This document shows positions 45,496 through 54,506 of a DNA stretch of 64,000 bases, in pieces. Numbering within the stretch: position 1 is the first letter of the stretch; each line of letters opens with the position of its first letter. The stretch is taken from NCBI GenBank assembly GCA_050633625.1, contig JBOEGW010000007.1:401320-465319 (forward strand), in the 5' to 3' direction. A model generated the notes under the pieces. It did not search any database, was not told the DNA's origin, and saw only the letters and a list, made by a program, of their open reading frames with translations. The position numbers and the translations under genes are program-made. The stretch comes from JBOEGW01 sp050633625 (GTDB taxonomy: Bacteria; Pseudomonadota; Alphaproteobacteria; Rhodobacterales; Rhodobacteraceae).

Positions 45496-46215
45496 ATGTT
45501 CAAGTTGATAAAGACAAGTGTTCTTTTTTCGGTCGCGTTAACAACGCGAGCTTTCGCGGACTTTGTAACTGTGACGGAAAACATCGCGAACGCCGACTTT
45601 CCCACCCACCGCATCATGATTTTCCCGGAACAAGGCGGTCGTGGGGCCAGCGCATTACATCTTCGATGTGAGAACAACAAAACCGAAGTTTTCGTGGGAG
45701 TTGACGGGGTATTTGGATACAACGGCCAACTACGTGTCCGCTGGCCAGACATGTCGCGAGCGACCCCAATTCGCGCCGGTGATTCAACAACGGGCACCGC
45801 GGCGTTCATAGGCTCTCCAATTCCCTTCATCTTAAAGCTGATCGAAGAAAAGACTGTTGTCTTCGACGTAGAAGGTTATTCCGCACGCGGCGCAGCGAAG
45901 TTCATTCTTGATGACCCGAAAACAATCGAGGGGATCTACGCGCTCGCTGAGACGTGCCAATGGCGTGAGCGCCTCCCCAAAATCGAGAAGGCGCAGGCAC
46001 CAACCGCCCCAAACGCGTCGACCCAAACCACCAGCGCCGCCCAAACTTCTACGTCTCCGACAAAACCACTCCCCACGCCCAAGTCGTCAGGGCGAGCGCC
46101 CATGAGCGATTTGGAACTTCGTTTGTACCTACGAGAACTCAAGCCGGAGGTGCGCAAACTCGGACTGGCGCGCGTGACCGAAATCCTCAATGAAGTCATG
46201 ATAAACGAGAAGTAG
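45496..46215 (+). CDS. Hypothetical exported protein
   Basis: A 239-residue protein with a signal peptide (hydrophobic core then ALTTRAFA, cleavage likely after AFA) and a Pro/Ser/Thr-rich linker at about residues 165-200, followed by a charged helical C-terminus (DLELRLYLRELKPEVRKLG). I do not recognise the middle domain. It faces the opposite way to the purine genes and its codons are less GC-biased than neighbours, which suggests recent acquisition. Confidence 0.65.
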   Translation: MFKLIKTSVLFSVALTTRAFADFVTVTENIANADFPTHRIMIFPEQGGRGASALHLRCENNKTEVFVGVDGVFGYNGQLRVRWPDMSRATPIRAGDSTTGTAAFIGSPIPFILKLIEEKTVVFDVEGYSARGAAKFILDDPKTIEGIYALAETCQWRERLPKIEKAQAPTAPNASTQTTSAAQTSTSPTKPLPTPKSSGRAPMSDLELRLYLRELKPEVRKLGLARVTEILNEVMINEK

Positions 46216-46220
46216 CCACC

Positions 46221-47015
46221 CTACTCGCTTTCGATATGCGCCTCAAAAAGGGCGATGAGCGCGTCAAACTCTCGCTTTCGTGCAAGGTCCAGCGCGGTGT
46301 CACCGGACTTCGAGGGGATAAGCGGGTCCGCCCCGGCCGCAAGCAGCGCTGTGGCCGCGTCTATTCGGTCTGGATATTCGCGTCCCGGAAACACCAAACC
46401 ATATGCGATCCCGTAAAGTGAGGTTTGCCCATAATTGTCTTGCGCGTTTGGGTCCGCCCCGGCCTGAAGCAACGCCGACAGCGCCGCCTTGCGCCCTTCA
46501 AGCGTTGCTGGCCCATAGCTGCCAATCGCCGTCATAAAAAGCGGCGGCTCGCCAAACTCGTTTCGCGCGTCTACGTCGGCCCCCGCCTCAATGAGCGCCG
46601 CTACCGCGTCGATATTGCCCTTTCTCACGGCGTCGTGCAGCGGGCGAAAGCCCTCTGCTGTGCCCGCCTCAATGTCCAGCCCCGCCGCGATTAACAGCCG
46701 CACGCTTTCCCCCGTGCCATATCGCGCCGCCATATGGAGGACAGTCTCGCCATGCGCGCCGCGCACCGAAACATCCGCGCCCTTTTCGATCATCCGGCCA
46801 AGGCGCGGCTCATAGAGGCTGCCCCAGAACCGTCTATCACCGTCCACATAGAGAAACGGGCGCGGCGTGATCCCCCAGGTGTGCCAGCCCACAAGCCCGG
46901 TTAGCACAGCAAAACCGGCCAGCCCAACAACCGCCGCGAACAGAAGTTGACGCAGGAGAATTGGCCTCAGAGCCTCCGGCGCGTCTTCCTGCTCTGCGTC
47001 AAAGCCCTGCATCAA
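46221..47015 (-). CDS. Ankyrin repeat membrane protein
   Basis: A 264-residue protein with one membrane helix (about residues 26-44) and four or five ankyrin repeats, e.g. GETVLHMAARYGTGESVRLL and FRPLHDAVRKGNIDAVAALI, followed by ALLQAGADPNAQDNYGQT. Its ATG overlaps the stop of the preceding, frameshifted ankyrin gene by four bases, so both belong to the purS transcript. Likely a periplasm- or cytosol-facing protein-binding module; function unknown. Confidence 0.85.
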   Translation of the reverse strand: MMQGFDAEQEDAPEALRPILLRQLLFAAVVGLAGFAVLTGLVGWHTWGITPRPFLYVDGDRRFWGSLYEPRLGRMIEKGADVSVRGAHGETVLHMAARYGTGESVRLLIAAGLDIEAGTAEGFRPLHDAVRKGNIDAVAALIEAGADVDARNEFGEPPLFMTAIGSYGPATLEGRKAALSALLQAGADPNAQDNYGQTSLYGIAYGLVFPGREYPDRIDAATALLAAGADPLIPSKSGDTALDLARKREFDALIALFEAHIESE

Positions 47016-47793
47016 TCCCTCTCCGGCGGTGTCAGCAATTTGATCAGCGCATCGCTGGTATCAAAGTGCAAGAGATCAACCGCGCGCTCTCCTTGGGTAT
47101 TGGTCAGGCTTGGGTCCGCCCCCGCCTCAAGCAGTATCGGCACAATTTCTGACGGCACAAAGCTGGCCGCCCCGTAGTGCAGCGCGCTCCATCCGCGTCC
47201 GTCCAGATGGTTCGGATCCGCCCCCACCTCAATCAGCCGCCGCGCAACTTCGAGCGAGTCATTTGGAGCACCATCATCCCCCGCGCCGCGTGATTGATCG
47301 CATGAACCAAAACGCTTCGCCCCGCGGCATCCGCCGCGTTCAAGTCAGCGCCCGCCACAAGCAGCGCCTCAAAGGTCTCTAGATTGCCAGTGCCAGCCGC
47401 TTCCATAAGCGGGGTTTCCCCCTGCGCGCTCTGCGCATTCACATCGCCGCCCGCGCCCACCAAGGCCGCCATCGCGGCCGCATCACCCCAAGCCGCGCCA
47501 AAATGCATCGCGCTGCGTCCGGCCTCGGTCGTTTTGTTCGGACTGGTACGCGCAAGGCGTTTTTCGAGCCGTTGCAGACGCTCGGCCCGCCCGGCCTCGC
47601 TTTCATGATAGCCGCCGCCGATCCAAAACAAATTGCTGGCGAGGGGCGGATTGGTCAGCCGCCAAACCTTCGGACCGATGAATGCAATGGCGGCCAGAAC
47701 CACGGCCCCGACAGCAAAAAAGACGAGCCGAAGCCCGCCTTTCAATATCTTCGCGATCAGGCCAGCGACAGGAGTTTTCCCTGACTGCCCCAT
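47012..47793 (-). pseudogene. Ankyrin repeat membrane protein, apparently frameshifted
   Basis: Starts six bases from the purS stop. The first part (47233-47793) encodes a helix (LVFFAVGAVVLAAIAFIG) and two ankyrin repeats (QSAQGETPLMEAAGTGN). After HAINHAARG the frame ends at a stop, but the adjacent frame carries on cleanly as DDGAPNDSLEVARRLIEVG, then GADPNHLDGRGWSALHYGAA and ILLEAGADP, ending at 47012. One base is missing in a run of five C (plus strand 47278-47282). Sequencing error, a real mutation or slippage are all possible; the rest of the gene is intact. Confidence 0.75.
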
Positions 47794-47798
47794 GCGCC

Positions 47799-48029
47799 TT
47801 AGCCCATGTGGATCGTGTAGTTTTCGATCACAGTATTGGCGAGCAGCTTCTCGCACATGTCTTTGACAGTGGCCTCATTGGTGCCATCAGCGACCTCAAG
47901 CTCAATCACCTTGCCTTGACGCACGCCATCCACGCCTTCAAAGCCCAGCGCGCCAAGCGCATGACGCACAGCTTCGCCCTGCGGGTCCAAAACGCCGGTT
48001 TTCAGCATCACATCGACTCGAACTTTCAT
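47799..48029 (-). CDS. purS: Phosphoribosylformylglycinamidine synthase subunit PurS
   Basis: A 76-residue subunit of FGAM synthase that bridges PurL and PurQ. The sequence VDVMLKTGVLDPQGEAV is the PurS signature. It lies 12 bases after purC, in the same transcript, with the ankyrin gene starting six bases after its stop. PurL is not in the window. Confidence 0.95.
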   Translation of the reverse strand: MKVRVDVMLKTGVLDPQGEAVRHALGALGFEGVDGVRQGKVIELEVADGTNEATVKDMCEKLLANTVIENYTIHMG

Positions 48030-48041
48030 AGTCAGCTATCC

Positions 48042-48803
48042 TTAGTTAATCAGCGTTGGCTTGGTGGCATGGGTGACGTTGGAGGGCAGAACCCCAAGAC
48101 GTTTGGCGACCTCGGTATAGGCATCATTCAAATCGCCAAGGTCGTGGCGGAACACATCTTTATCGAGCTTGCGCCCGGTTTCGATGTCCCACAAACGACA
48201 GCTATCGGGGCTAATCTCATCCGCAACGATCAAGCGCATCAGCTCATCATCCCAGACCCGCCCAATCTCGATTTTGAAATCAATCAGCTTAATGCCAACC
48301 CCATGCATCACGCCGGACATGAAATCGTTCACCCGCAAGGCCAAGGAGACGATATCGTCCAAATCCTGTTGCGAGGCCCAGCCAAAGGCGATGATGTATT
48401 CTTCGGGCACCAAAGGATCGCCAAGCGAGTCATCTTTGAACGAGAACTCAACAATCGGGCGCGGCAATTGGGTGCCTTCCTCAATTCCCAGCCGTTTGGA
48501 CAAAGACCCTGCGGCAAAATTGCGCACGATCACTTCGAGCGGCACGATTTCCACCTGACGGCACAATTGTTCGCGCATATTGAGCCGTTTGATGAAATGG
48601 GTCGGCACACCGATGCGCGCGAGTCCCGTCATAAAATACTCTGACAAACGGTTGTTCAGCACGCCCTTCCCGTCGATCACATCTTTCTTTTCAGCGTTAA
48701 ACGCGGTGGCGTCATCCTTAAAATACTGAACAATCGTGCCCGGCTCTGGGCCTTCATACAAAACTTTCGCCTTGCCTTCATAAAGCTTTTTGCGTCGTGC
48801 CAT
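48042..48803 (-). CDS. purC: SAICAR synthase
   Basis: Phosphoribosylaminoimidazole-succinocarboxamide synthase, 253 residues, ATP-dependent ligation of aspartate in purine synthesis. LYEGKAKVLYEG holds the nucleotide-binding loop, and EIVPLEVIVRNFAAGSL and LIDFKIEIGR are the family signatures. First gene of the purC-purS unit on this strand. Confidence 0.96.
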   Translation of the reverse strand: MARRKKLYEGKAKVLYEGPEPGTIVQYFKDDATAFNAEKKDVIDGKGVLNNRLSEYFMTGLARIGVPTHFIKRLNMREQLCRQVEIVPLEVIVRNFAAGSLSKRLGIEEGTQLPRPIVEFSFKDDSLGDPLVPEEYIIAFGWASQQDLDDIVSLALRVNDFMSGVMHGVGIKLIDFKIEIGRVWDDELMRLIVADEISPDSCRLWDIETGRKLDKDVFRHDLGDLNDAYTEVAKRLGVLPSNVTHATKPTLIN

Positions 48804-49001
48804 GGGACGATCTTCCTCTGCGCGCGGGCGGCAAAAGTGCCGCTGTTGCTTGCGCTATAATCCAATGCACAAAGACCCGCAAGAATACGCAGCAGCTTTT
48901 GCGCCCCCTCATGACGACGCGCCGACCACCAACAGGGGTTGCAGGACCGCCCCGGCGCAGGCATATGAGGGGAAACCGGCCACAGTAGGGATCTGAGACA
49001 T

Positions 49002-49310
49002 ATGACCAGCTTTGACGACCGCGAAAACGCTTTTGAAAACAAATTCGCCCATGACCAAGAAATGCAGTTCAAAGCGGATTCCCGCTGCAACAAGCTCTTG
49101 GCCATCTGGGCCGCCGAAAAAATGGGCCGCGAAGATCAGGCGGGCTATATCGCTGAGGTGATCAAGGCGGATTTTGAGGAAGCTGGCCATGACGACGTGA
49201 TCCGCAAGGTCGCGGGCGATCTTGGCGGTGCCGCCTCTGAAGACGAGGTGCGCGCCAAACGCACTGAGCTTCTGGCGCTGGCAAAACAACAGCTCATGAA
49301 CGAAGTCTAA
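49002..49310 (+). CDS. DUF1476 protein (F1-ATPase zeta inhibitor)
   Basis: A 102-residue cytosolic protein of the alphaproteobacterial DUF1476 family. SFDDRENAFENKFAHDQE is the family N-terminus, which in Paracoccus denitrificans is the zeta subunit that inhibits F1-ATPase hydrolysis. The rest is helical (NKLLAIWAAEKMGRE). A clear terminator follows. Confidence 0.92.
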   Translation: MTSFDDRENAFENKFAHDQEMQFKADSRCNKLLAIWAAEKMGREDQAGYIAEVIKADFEEAGHDDVIRKVAGDLGGAASEDEVRAKRTELLALAKQQLMNEV

Positions 49311-49334
49311 GCCCCTTCAACATACCTGAACTTC

Positions 49335-49367
49335 AAAAGGCGTGCCTCTCGGTGAGGCGCGCCTTTT
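49335..49367 (+). terminator. Terminator after the DUF1476 gene
   Basis: A 14-bp stem (AAAAGGCGTGCCTC with GAGGCGCGCCTTTT, one G-U pair) around TCGGT. The right arm ends in TTTT, so the U tract lies within the stem; it may work in both directions. Confidence 0.85.
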
Positions 49368-49521
49368 GCTGTTGTGACTGCATGAACTTCGTTAACCATG
49401 ATGTTGTTTTTCATGCGGTTTTTCCCGCTTCGCCTTCTTTGTGCTCAATTTGATTTGTTAACTCGCCAGAAGGGACATGCTGATAGGCCTGTTCACCGGG
49501 TAACTGGGGGTGGAGACCACG

Positions 49522-51453
49522 ATGGCGAACCAAAACACGCGCGATTTAAGCGCCGCAAAAACACTGCAATCACAGTTTGATCTGCGCAAGATCCTGATCC
49601 GGCAAATGCCGCCATTGGCGATTTTTGCGGTCTTGGGCGTGGTGCTTTGGGACCGCATTCAAACCTTGGATATGGCGCATGTGTTTGCGGCACTTCAAAC
49701 CGTTGGTCCCGGTCAATGGGCGCTTGGCTTGGTGCTGACGGGGGTGAGTTTTTGGTCGCTTGGCCAATATGACGTGCTTGTGCACCGATTGTTGGGCCTT
49801 GGCACCCCTCCCGTTGAAGCATCGCGCACCGGAATCACCGCGATTGCCGTGTCGCAAACCGTGGGTATGGGCGCGATCACTGGGAGTTTTGTGCGGTGGC
49901 GCATGTTGCCCAATGTCAGCCTTTTTGATGCAACGCGGATTTCCGCCGTTGTCGCGCTTTCCTTTCTGGCGGCATGGGCTGTCGTTTCGGCCTTGGCGGT
50001 GCTTGCCTTTGGGGTGCCCCTGCCGGGGGCGCGGCTGGTGGCCACCGTTGTGCTCATCGGCGCGGCGGCTGTGATTGGGTTGTCGCTTTGGCGGGCGGGA
50101 CCAATAGGCCGCTTGCCGCTGCCCTCTCTGAAAGCGATGGGGATGATCTTCGTCTTCACTTTGATCGATACGGTTGCCGCCGGTGGGGTGCTCTGGGCGA
50201 TGCTGCCTGACGGGCTGACGATTGCCCCCGCCCAGCTGATCACCGCCTATCTTCTGGCTCTCGGTGCGGGGCTGGTTCTGACAACTCCGGGCGGTGTTGG
50301 CCCGTTTGAAGTGGCGCTGATTGCGCTGTTGCCCGGCCTACCCTCTGAGCCGGTTCTGGCGGCGGTGATTGCCTACCGCGCGCTTTATTACGTGCTCCCC
50401 GCCCTGATTGGCGCAGCACTCCTGATCAGAGGTCCGGCGCCGCGCGCTGCCCGCCTAACGCTGCCATTGCCAAAACTCGAACCTGTGAAGGCGCCGTATT
50501 TGCCCTTCTTGCTGGACGCTGTGCTCGACGCCGCACCGCGCGCGGAGGCCGCTTTGTTGCGCCACGGGCGCTTTAACCTCCTCTCAGATCGCAATAACCG
50601 TCCGACAGCGCTGGCCGCGCCGTCCGCGCAAACCCTCATTATGCTGGGCGATCCGCTGCGCCGCGACGCGCAAGGCGATGTTGTCCTTGCTGATCTCACC
50701 TCGCGTGCCCGCGCCGCCCTTCTGGCCCCTGCGCTCTATAAATGCGGCGGGCGCTTGGCCACGGCAGCACGGCGCGCTGGCTGGGCCACTTTGCCGGTCT
50801 CCCGCGAAGCCTGGATTGACGCGCAGCGCTACAGCGAAGCCGGCTCCGCGCGCCGCCAATTGCGCCGCAAACTGCGCAAGGCAGAAAGCGCAAACATGAC
50901 CCTGCGCAGCATCGCCCCCACTGATCCGACACCGCTCCCCTTGCAGGCCATGGAAGCCCTCGCAAACGAATGGGCAACCGAGCGCGGCGGCGAGCGCGGA
51001 TTTTCCATGGGGATTTGGGCGCCCGATACGCTGGCATGGTCGCGGATTTACCTCGCTGAAGACGGCACGGGCGCGCTGATTGGCTTCATCACAGTGCACG
51101 CCACCCCCAATGAACACACGCTCGATCTGATGCGCGCAAGCAAAGATGCGCCAGATGGCACGATGCATCTTCTTGTTCATTACGCGATTGAAGCCGCCAA
51201 AACCGCAGGTGTTGCGCGCTTCTCCCTCGCCGCTGTGCCCCTGAGCGATGCAGCCAATGAACCCGCCTTGTTCGCAAAGCTGCGCAATCATTTGGATGGG
51301 GTCACAGGCGCAGGTGGGCTGCGTCAGTTCAAATCTGCCTTTGGGCCAAATTGGGAAACGCTGTACTTCGCCGCCCCCACCAAAGCAGCCCTGTTGCTTG
51401 CCGCCGTCGACATTCTGCGCGAAATCACCCGGCCCCCGAAAGCGCGCTCATAA
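49522..51453 (+). CDS. MprF-like phosphatidylglycerol aminoacyltransferase
   Basis: A 643-residue inner-membrane protein. The N-terminal ~310 residues hold eight or more hydrophobic segments of the flippase-like domain of MprF; residues ~330-640 form the cytosolic DUF2156 transferase with ARRQLRRKLRKAESANM, LIGFITVHATPNEHTLDLMR and FGPNWETLYFAAP. MprF proteins add lysine or alanine to phosphatidylglycerol and move the product outward, reducing binding of cationic peptides. The acceptor amino acid is not predictable here. I start at the ATG 12 bases into the frame, behind GGGTGGAG. Confidence 0.85.
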   Translation: MANQNTRDLSAAKTLQSQFDLRKILIRQMPPLAIFAVLGVVLWDRIQTLDMAHVFAALQTVGPGQWALGLVLTGVSFWSLGQYDVLVHRLLGLGTPPVEASRTGITAIAVSQTVGMGAITGSFVRWRMLPNVSLFDATRISAVVALSFLAAWAVVSALAVLAFGVPLPGARLVATVVLIGAAAVIGLSLWRAGPIGRLPLPSLKAMGMIFVFTLIDTVAAGGVLWAMLPDGLTIAPAQLITAYLLALGAGLVLTTPGGVGPFEVALIALLPGLPSEPVLAAVIAYRALYYVLPALIGAALLIRGPAPRAARLTLPLPKLEPVKAPYLPFLLDAVLDAAPRAEAALLRHGRFNLLSDRNNRPTALAAPSAQTLIMLGDPLRRDAQGDVVLADLTSRARAALLAPALYKCGGRLATAARRAGWATLPVSREAWIDAQRYSEAGSARRQLRRKLRKAESANMTLRSIAPTDPTPLPLQAMEALANEWATERGGERGFSMGIWAPDTLAWSRIYLAEDGTGALIGFITVHATPNEHTLDLMRASKDAPDGTMHLLVHYAIEAAKTAGVARFSLAAVPLSDAANEPALFAKLRNHLDGVTGAGGLRQFKSAFGPNWETLYFAAPTKAALLLAAVDILREITRPPKARS

Positions 51454-51534
51454 TCTTCTTGCATCCGTTAGGTTTGCACCTTGGCGGGTTTTCTGGCACA
51501 TGGCGCACAACGTATCCTGCCAAAGAGGCCCAAA

Positions 51535-52557
51535 ATGTCCGATGCACTCACGCGCCTGCTGTCCGAAAATGCTTGGTTGATGGCCGATGGGGCCACTGGT
51601 ACCACGCTGTTCAATCTCGGCCTGACCTCTGGCGATGCGCCCGAATTGTGGAACGTCGATGAGCAGGATAAAATCCGCACGTTGTATAAAGGCGCCGTGG
51701 ACGCAGGGTCCGATCTGTTTTTGACAAATTCCTTTGGCGGCAACGCCTCGCGCCTCAAACTGCATGACGCTGACAAACGGGTGCGCGAACTCAACGTGGC
51801 CGCCGCCGAACTGGGGCGCGAAATCGCGGACAAAGCCGGGCGCACGGTTGTGGTAGCAGGCTCTGTTGGCCCAACTGGCGAAATCATGGAACCCATGGGG
51901 CCTTTGTCCTTTGAAGGCGCTGTTGAGATGTTTCATGAGCAAGCCGAAGCGCTCAAGGAAGGGGGCTGTGACGTGCTCTGGCAGGAAACGATTTCCTCGC
52001 CTGACGAGTACCGCGCCGCCGCCAAAGCCTTTGAAATGGCAGATATGCCATGGTGCGGCACAATGAGCTTTGACACCGCCGGACGCACAATGATGGGCGT
52101 GACCTCCGCCGAAATGTCAGCCCTTGTTGAAACCCTGCCAAACCCGCCAATTGGCTACGGTGCCAACTGTGGTGTTGGGGCGTCCGATCTGCTGCGCACG
52201 GTACTTGGGTTTTCCGCTTCAGGCAATGAGCGGCCGATCATCTCCAAAGGCAACGCGGGCATCCCGAAATATGTCCACGGCCACATCCACTATGACGGCA
52301 CACCCGAATTGATGGCGGATTATGCGGTGCTGGCGCGCGATTGCGGCGCGACGATCATTGGCGGCTGCTGTGGCACCACCACCGAGCATTTGCGGGCCAT
52401 GCGTGAGGCGCTCGAAACCCGCCCAACCGCCAGCAGCAAACCGACCTTGGACGATATCGCCGCCCGCCTCGGTGGCTTTTCCTCCCCGTCTGATGGCACC
52501 GATGACCTCGGCCCCAAGAAGCGCGAACGCAGCACCCGCCGCCGCCCCCGCAGCTAA
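51535..52557 (+). CDS. Homocysteine methyltransferase (BHMT/MetH-N type)
   Basis: A 340-residue zinc-dependent S-methyltransferase with the motifs ADGATGTTLFNLGL, GANCG (first Zn Cys) and GGCCGTTTEH (Zn cysteine pair). The family includes betaine- and S-methylmethionine-homocysteine methyltransferases and the first domain of MetH. A separate cobalamin-binding protein follows, so it is probably part of a split, B12-dependent methionine synthase rather than a betaine-dependent enzyme. A basic tail closes the protein. Start ATG lies behind GAGG. Confidence 0.88.
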   Translation: MSDALTRLLSENAWLMADGATGTTLFNLGLTSGDAPELWNVDEQDKIRTLYKGAVDAGSDLFLTNSFGGNASRLKLHDADKRVRELNVAAAELGREIADKAGRTVVVAGSVGPTGEIMEPMGPLSFEGAVEMFHEQAEALKEGGCDVLWQETISSPDEYRAAAKAFEMADMPWCGTMSFDTAGRTMMGVTSAEMSALVETLPNPPIGYGANCGVGASDLLRTVLGFSASGNERPIISKGNAGIPKYVHGHIHYDGTPELMADYAVLARDCGATIIGGCCGTTTEHLRAMREALETRPTASSKPTLDDIAARLGGFSSPSDGTDDLGPKKRERSTRRRPRS

Positions 52558-52734
52558 GCCCAGCCCGCCCATATGCATCTGGCTCATGATTGCGATGAAA
52601 TATTTGAGCTTTTCATGGGCCTCACCGCGCATTAAGTCGGCATTACCGCCGCCAATGTCGCAAACCGGCCAGCGCGCCGGGCGAAATGCGCCAAGCTGAG
52701 CGAAACGGCCATAACCTTATCAAGGACCACGCAT

Positions 52735-53427
52735 ATGTCTGATCAAGACGACGACATCATCCTTTCCGAGCTGGACGACGCAGAACTTGTGCTCACCATG
52801 CATGATGATCTTTACGACGGCATGAAGGACGAAATCGTCGAAGCCACGCAGATCTTGCTGGACCGCGGCTGGGCGCCTTACAAAGTGCTGACCGAAGCGC
52901 TTGTGGCCGGGATGAAAATCGTCGGGGATGATTTTCGCGATGGCATTTTGTTCGTGCCGGAGGTCTTGCTTGCCGCAGGGGCGATGAAGGCGGGCATGGC
53001 CATCCTCAAACCCCTCCTCGCTGAAACCGGCGCGCCAAAGATGGGGCGCATGGTCATTGGCACCGTAAAAGGCGACATTCACGACATTGGCCAAAACCTC
53101 GTGACGATGATGATGGAAGGCGCTGGTTTTGAGGTCAAGAACATCGGCATCAATAATGCGGCTGAGGATTATGTGACAGCCTGCGAAGAGTTTGAGGCAG
53201 ATATACTTGGTATGTCCGCCCTGCTGACCACCACCATGCCCTACATGAAAGTGGTGATTGATGAGCTGGTTGCCCAAGGCAAGCGCGACAACTATCTGGT
53301 GCTTGTTGGGGGCGCGCCCCTCAATGAGGAATTCGGCACCGCCATTGGCGCGGATGCCTATTGTCGCGATGCCGCCGTGGCCGTGGAAATCGCGAAAGAC
53401 ATGATGGCGCGCCGCCACAACGCCTAA
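52735..53427 (+). CDS. Corrinoid (B12)-binding protein, MtbC type
   Basis: A 230-residue two-domain cobalamin protein. A helical cap domain (residues ~1-90) precedes the B12-binding Rossmann domain with GDIHDIGQNLV, whose His (DxHxxG motif) coordinates cobalt, and LGMSALLTTTMPYMK, LVGGAPLNEEFG. It carries the methyl group between methyltransferases. Its position beside the homocysteine methyltransferase suggests the B12 module of a split MetH. Confidence 0.94.
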   Translation: MSDQDDDIILSELDDAELVLTMHDDLYDGMKDEIVEATQILLDRGWAPYKVLTEALVAGMKIVGDDFRDGILFVPEVLLAAGAMKAGMAILKPLLAETGAPKMGRMVIGTVKGDIHDIGQNLVTMMMEGAGFEVKNIGINNAAEDYVTACEEFEADILGMSALLTTTMPYMKVVIDELVAQGKRDNYLVLVGGAPLNEEFGTAIGADAYCRDAAVAVEIAKDMMARRHNA

Positions 53428-53430
53428 CAG

Positions 53431-53610
53431 ATGACGCGGCGCATCTTCATGACAGCTCTCGCGCTTGCGGCCTTTGGGCTGAGCGCTTGGATTTTGCTCA
53501 AAGCCCTTGTGGCCGAAGCGTTGACGGGGCAAGTATTCTTTGCGGTCATGCCGCTCTTGATGCTTGGCGGCCTCGCCTGGAACGCGCGCGCGCGCGATCC
53601 CAACCCCTGA
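53431..53610 (+). CDS. Small two-helix membrane protein, 59 residues
   Basis: A 59-residue frame beginning three bases after the corrinoid protein stop. The two hydrophobic segments are about residues 6-22 and 33-50, with a basic N-terminus (MTRRIF) and a basic, Arg-rich end (NARARDPNP). It is too short for length filters but is well placed in the cluster. No family recognised. Confidence 0.6.
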   Translation: MTRRIFMTALALAAFGLSAWILLKALVAEALTGQVFFAVMPLLMLGGLAWNARARDPNP

Positions 53611-53685
53611 TCGCGCCCCGCGCCCACCGACGCCCTGCACAGTTGAGCGCCGAAATGACTGCGCCAATTGATTGCCTAGGAGACC

Positions 53686-53886
53686 ATGATGCCCATCCAA
53701 CGACTCGCTTTTCTCTTGATCGCTGTCATCATCGCCGCTGGGCTAACGGTTTGGCTTGGCTCGATGTTGGGCGCCTATAGCGAACTTGAGGCAGGCTGGG
53801 GCGCGATTGTGCCAATTGTGATCTGTGTGATCGTCGCGGTGCGCCTGATCAGCACCCGCAAGACCCCCTCCAATGACGATCACTGA
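53686..53886 (+). CDS. Small two-helix membrane protein, 66 residues
   Basis: A 66-residue protein starting at the first of two tandem ATG codons, eight bases behind AGGAG. Two hydrophobic helices (about residues 6-25 and 38-54) flank a short acidic loop. Its end overlaps the DUF1638 start by 14 bases. No family recognised; like the 59-residue gene upstream it accompanies the corrinoid cluster. Confidence 0.7.
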   Translation: MMPIQRLAFLLIAVIIAAGLTVWLGSMLGAYSELEAGWGAIVPIVICVIVAVRLISTRKTPSNDDH

Positions 53887-54499
53887 CGCGACACTCACCG
53901 ATGCGGGCCATGGGCCAACAGGGGCCGGGCGGGTGCTGGTTCTAGGCTGCGGGGCGTTGGCGCGCGAAATCCTTGCGATCAAATCCGCGAATAAGCTTGA
54001 TCATATCGACCTCGCTTGCCTGCCCGCCATCTTGCACAATACCCCGGCGCGCATCGTGCCAGCCCTGCGCGAGGCGCTTGATACCTACCAATCCCAATAC
54101 GACACAGTGTTTCTCGCCTATGGTGACTGCGGCACCGGCGGCGCGCTGGAAAACCTCGCAAAGGAGCGCGGCGTGGCCATGTTGCCCGGCGCTCATTGCT
54201 ATGCCTTCTTTGACGGGGTCGAGCAATTTGCCGCGCGAGAAGAATATACAGCCTTCTACCTCACAGATTTCCTCGCCCGCCAATTTGACGCCTTCGTCAT
54301 CCGCCCCTTGGGCCTAGATCGCCACCCTGAGCTGCGCGACGCCTATTTTGGCAATTACGAAACACTTGTCTATCTGGCCCAAACCAGCGATCCCGCCCTT
54401 GAAGCCAAAGCGAAAGCCGCCGCAAAGGCCCTTGGCCTCACCTATGTCTTGCGCCCGACCGGCTATGGCGATCTCGCCCCCGCCCTGACCCTGCTCTAA
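53873..54499 (+). CDS. DUF1638 protein
   Basis: A 208-residue protein of DUF1638. Distinctive segments are VLGCGALAREI, HNTPARIVPALREAL, FLAYGDCGTGG and a Cys-containing ALPGAHCYAFF stretch; the conserved Cys/His residues suggest a metal or corrinoid contact. DUF1638 proteins are often encoded beside corrinoid methyltransferases, as here. Precise role unknown. Confidence 0.88.
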   Translation: MTITDATLTDAGHGPTGAGRVLVLGCGALAREILAIKSANKLDHIDLACLPAILHNTPARIVPALREALDTYQSQYDTVFLAYGDCGTGGALENLAKERGVAMLPGAHCYAFFDGVEQFAAREEYTAFYLTDFLARQFDAFVIRPLGLDRHPELRDAYFGNYETLVYLAQTSDPALEAKAKAAAKALGLTYVLRPTGYGDLAPALTLL

Positions 54500-54506
54500 C
54501 GCCCGG

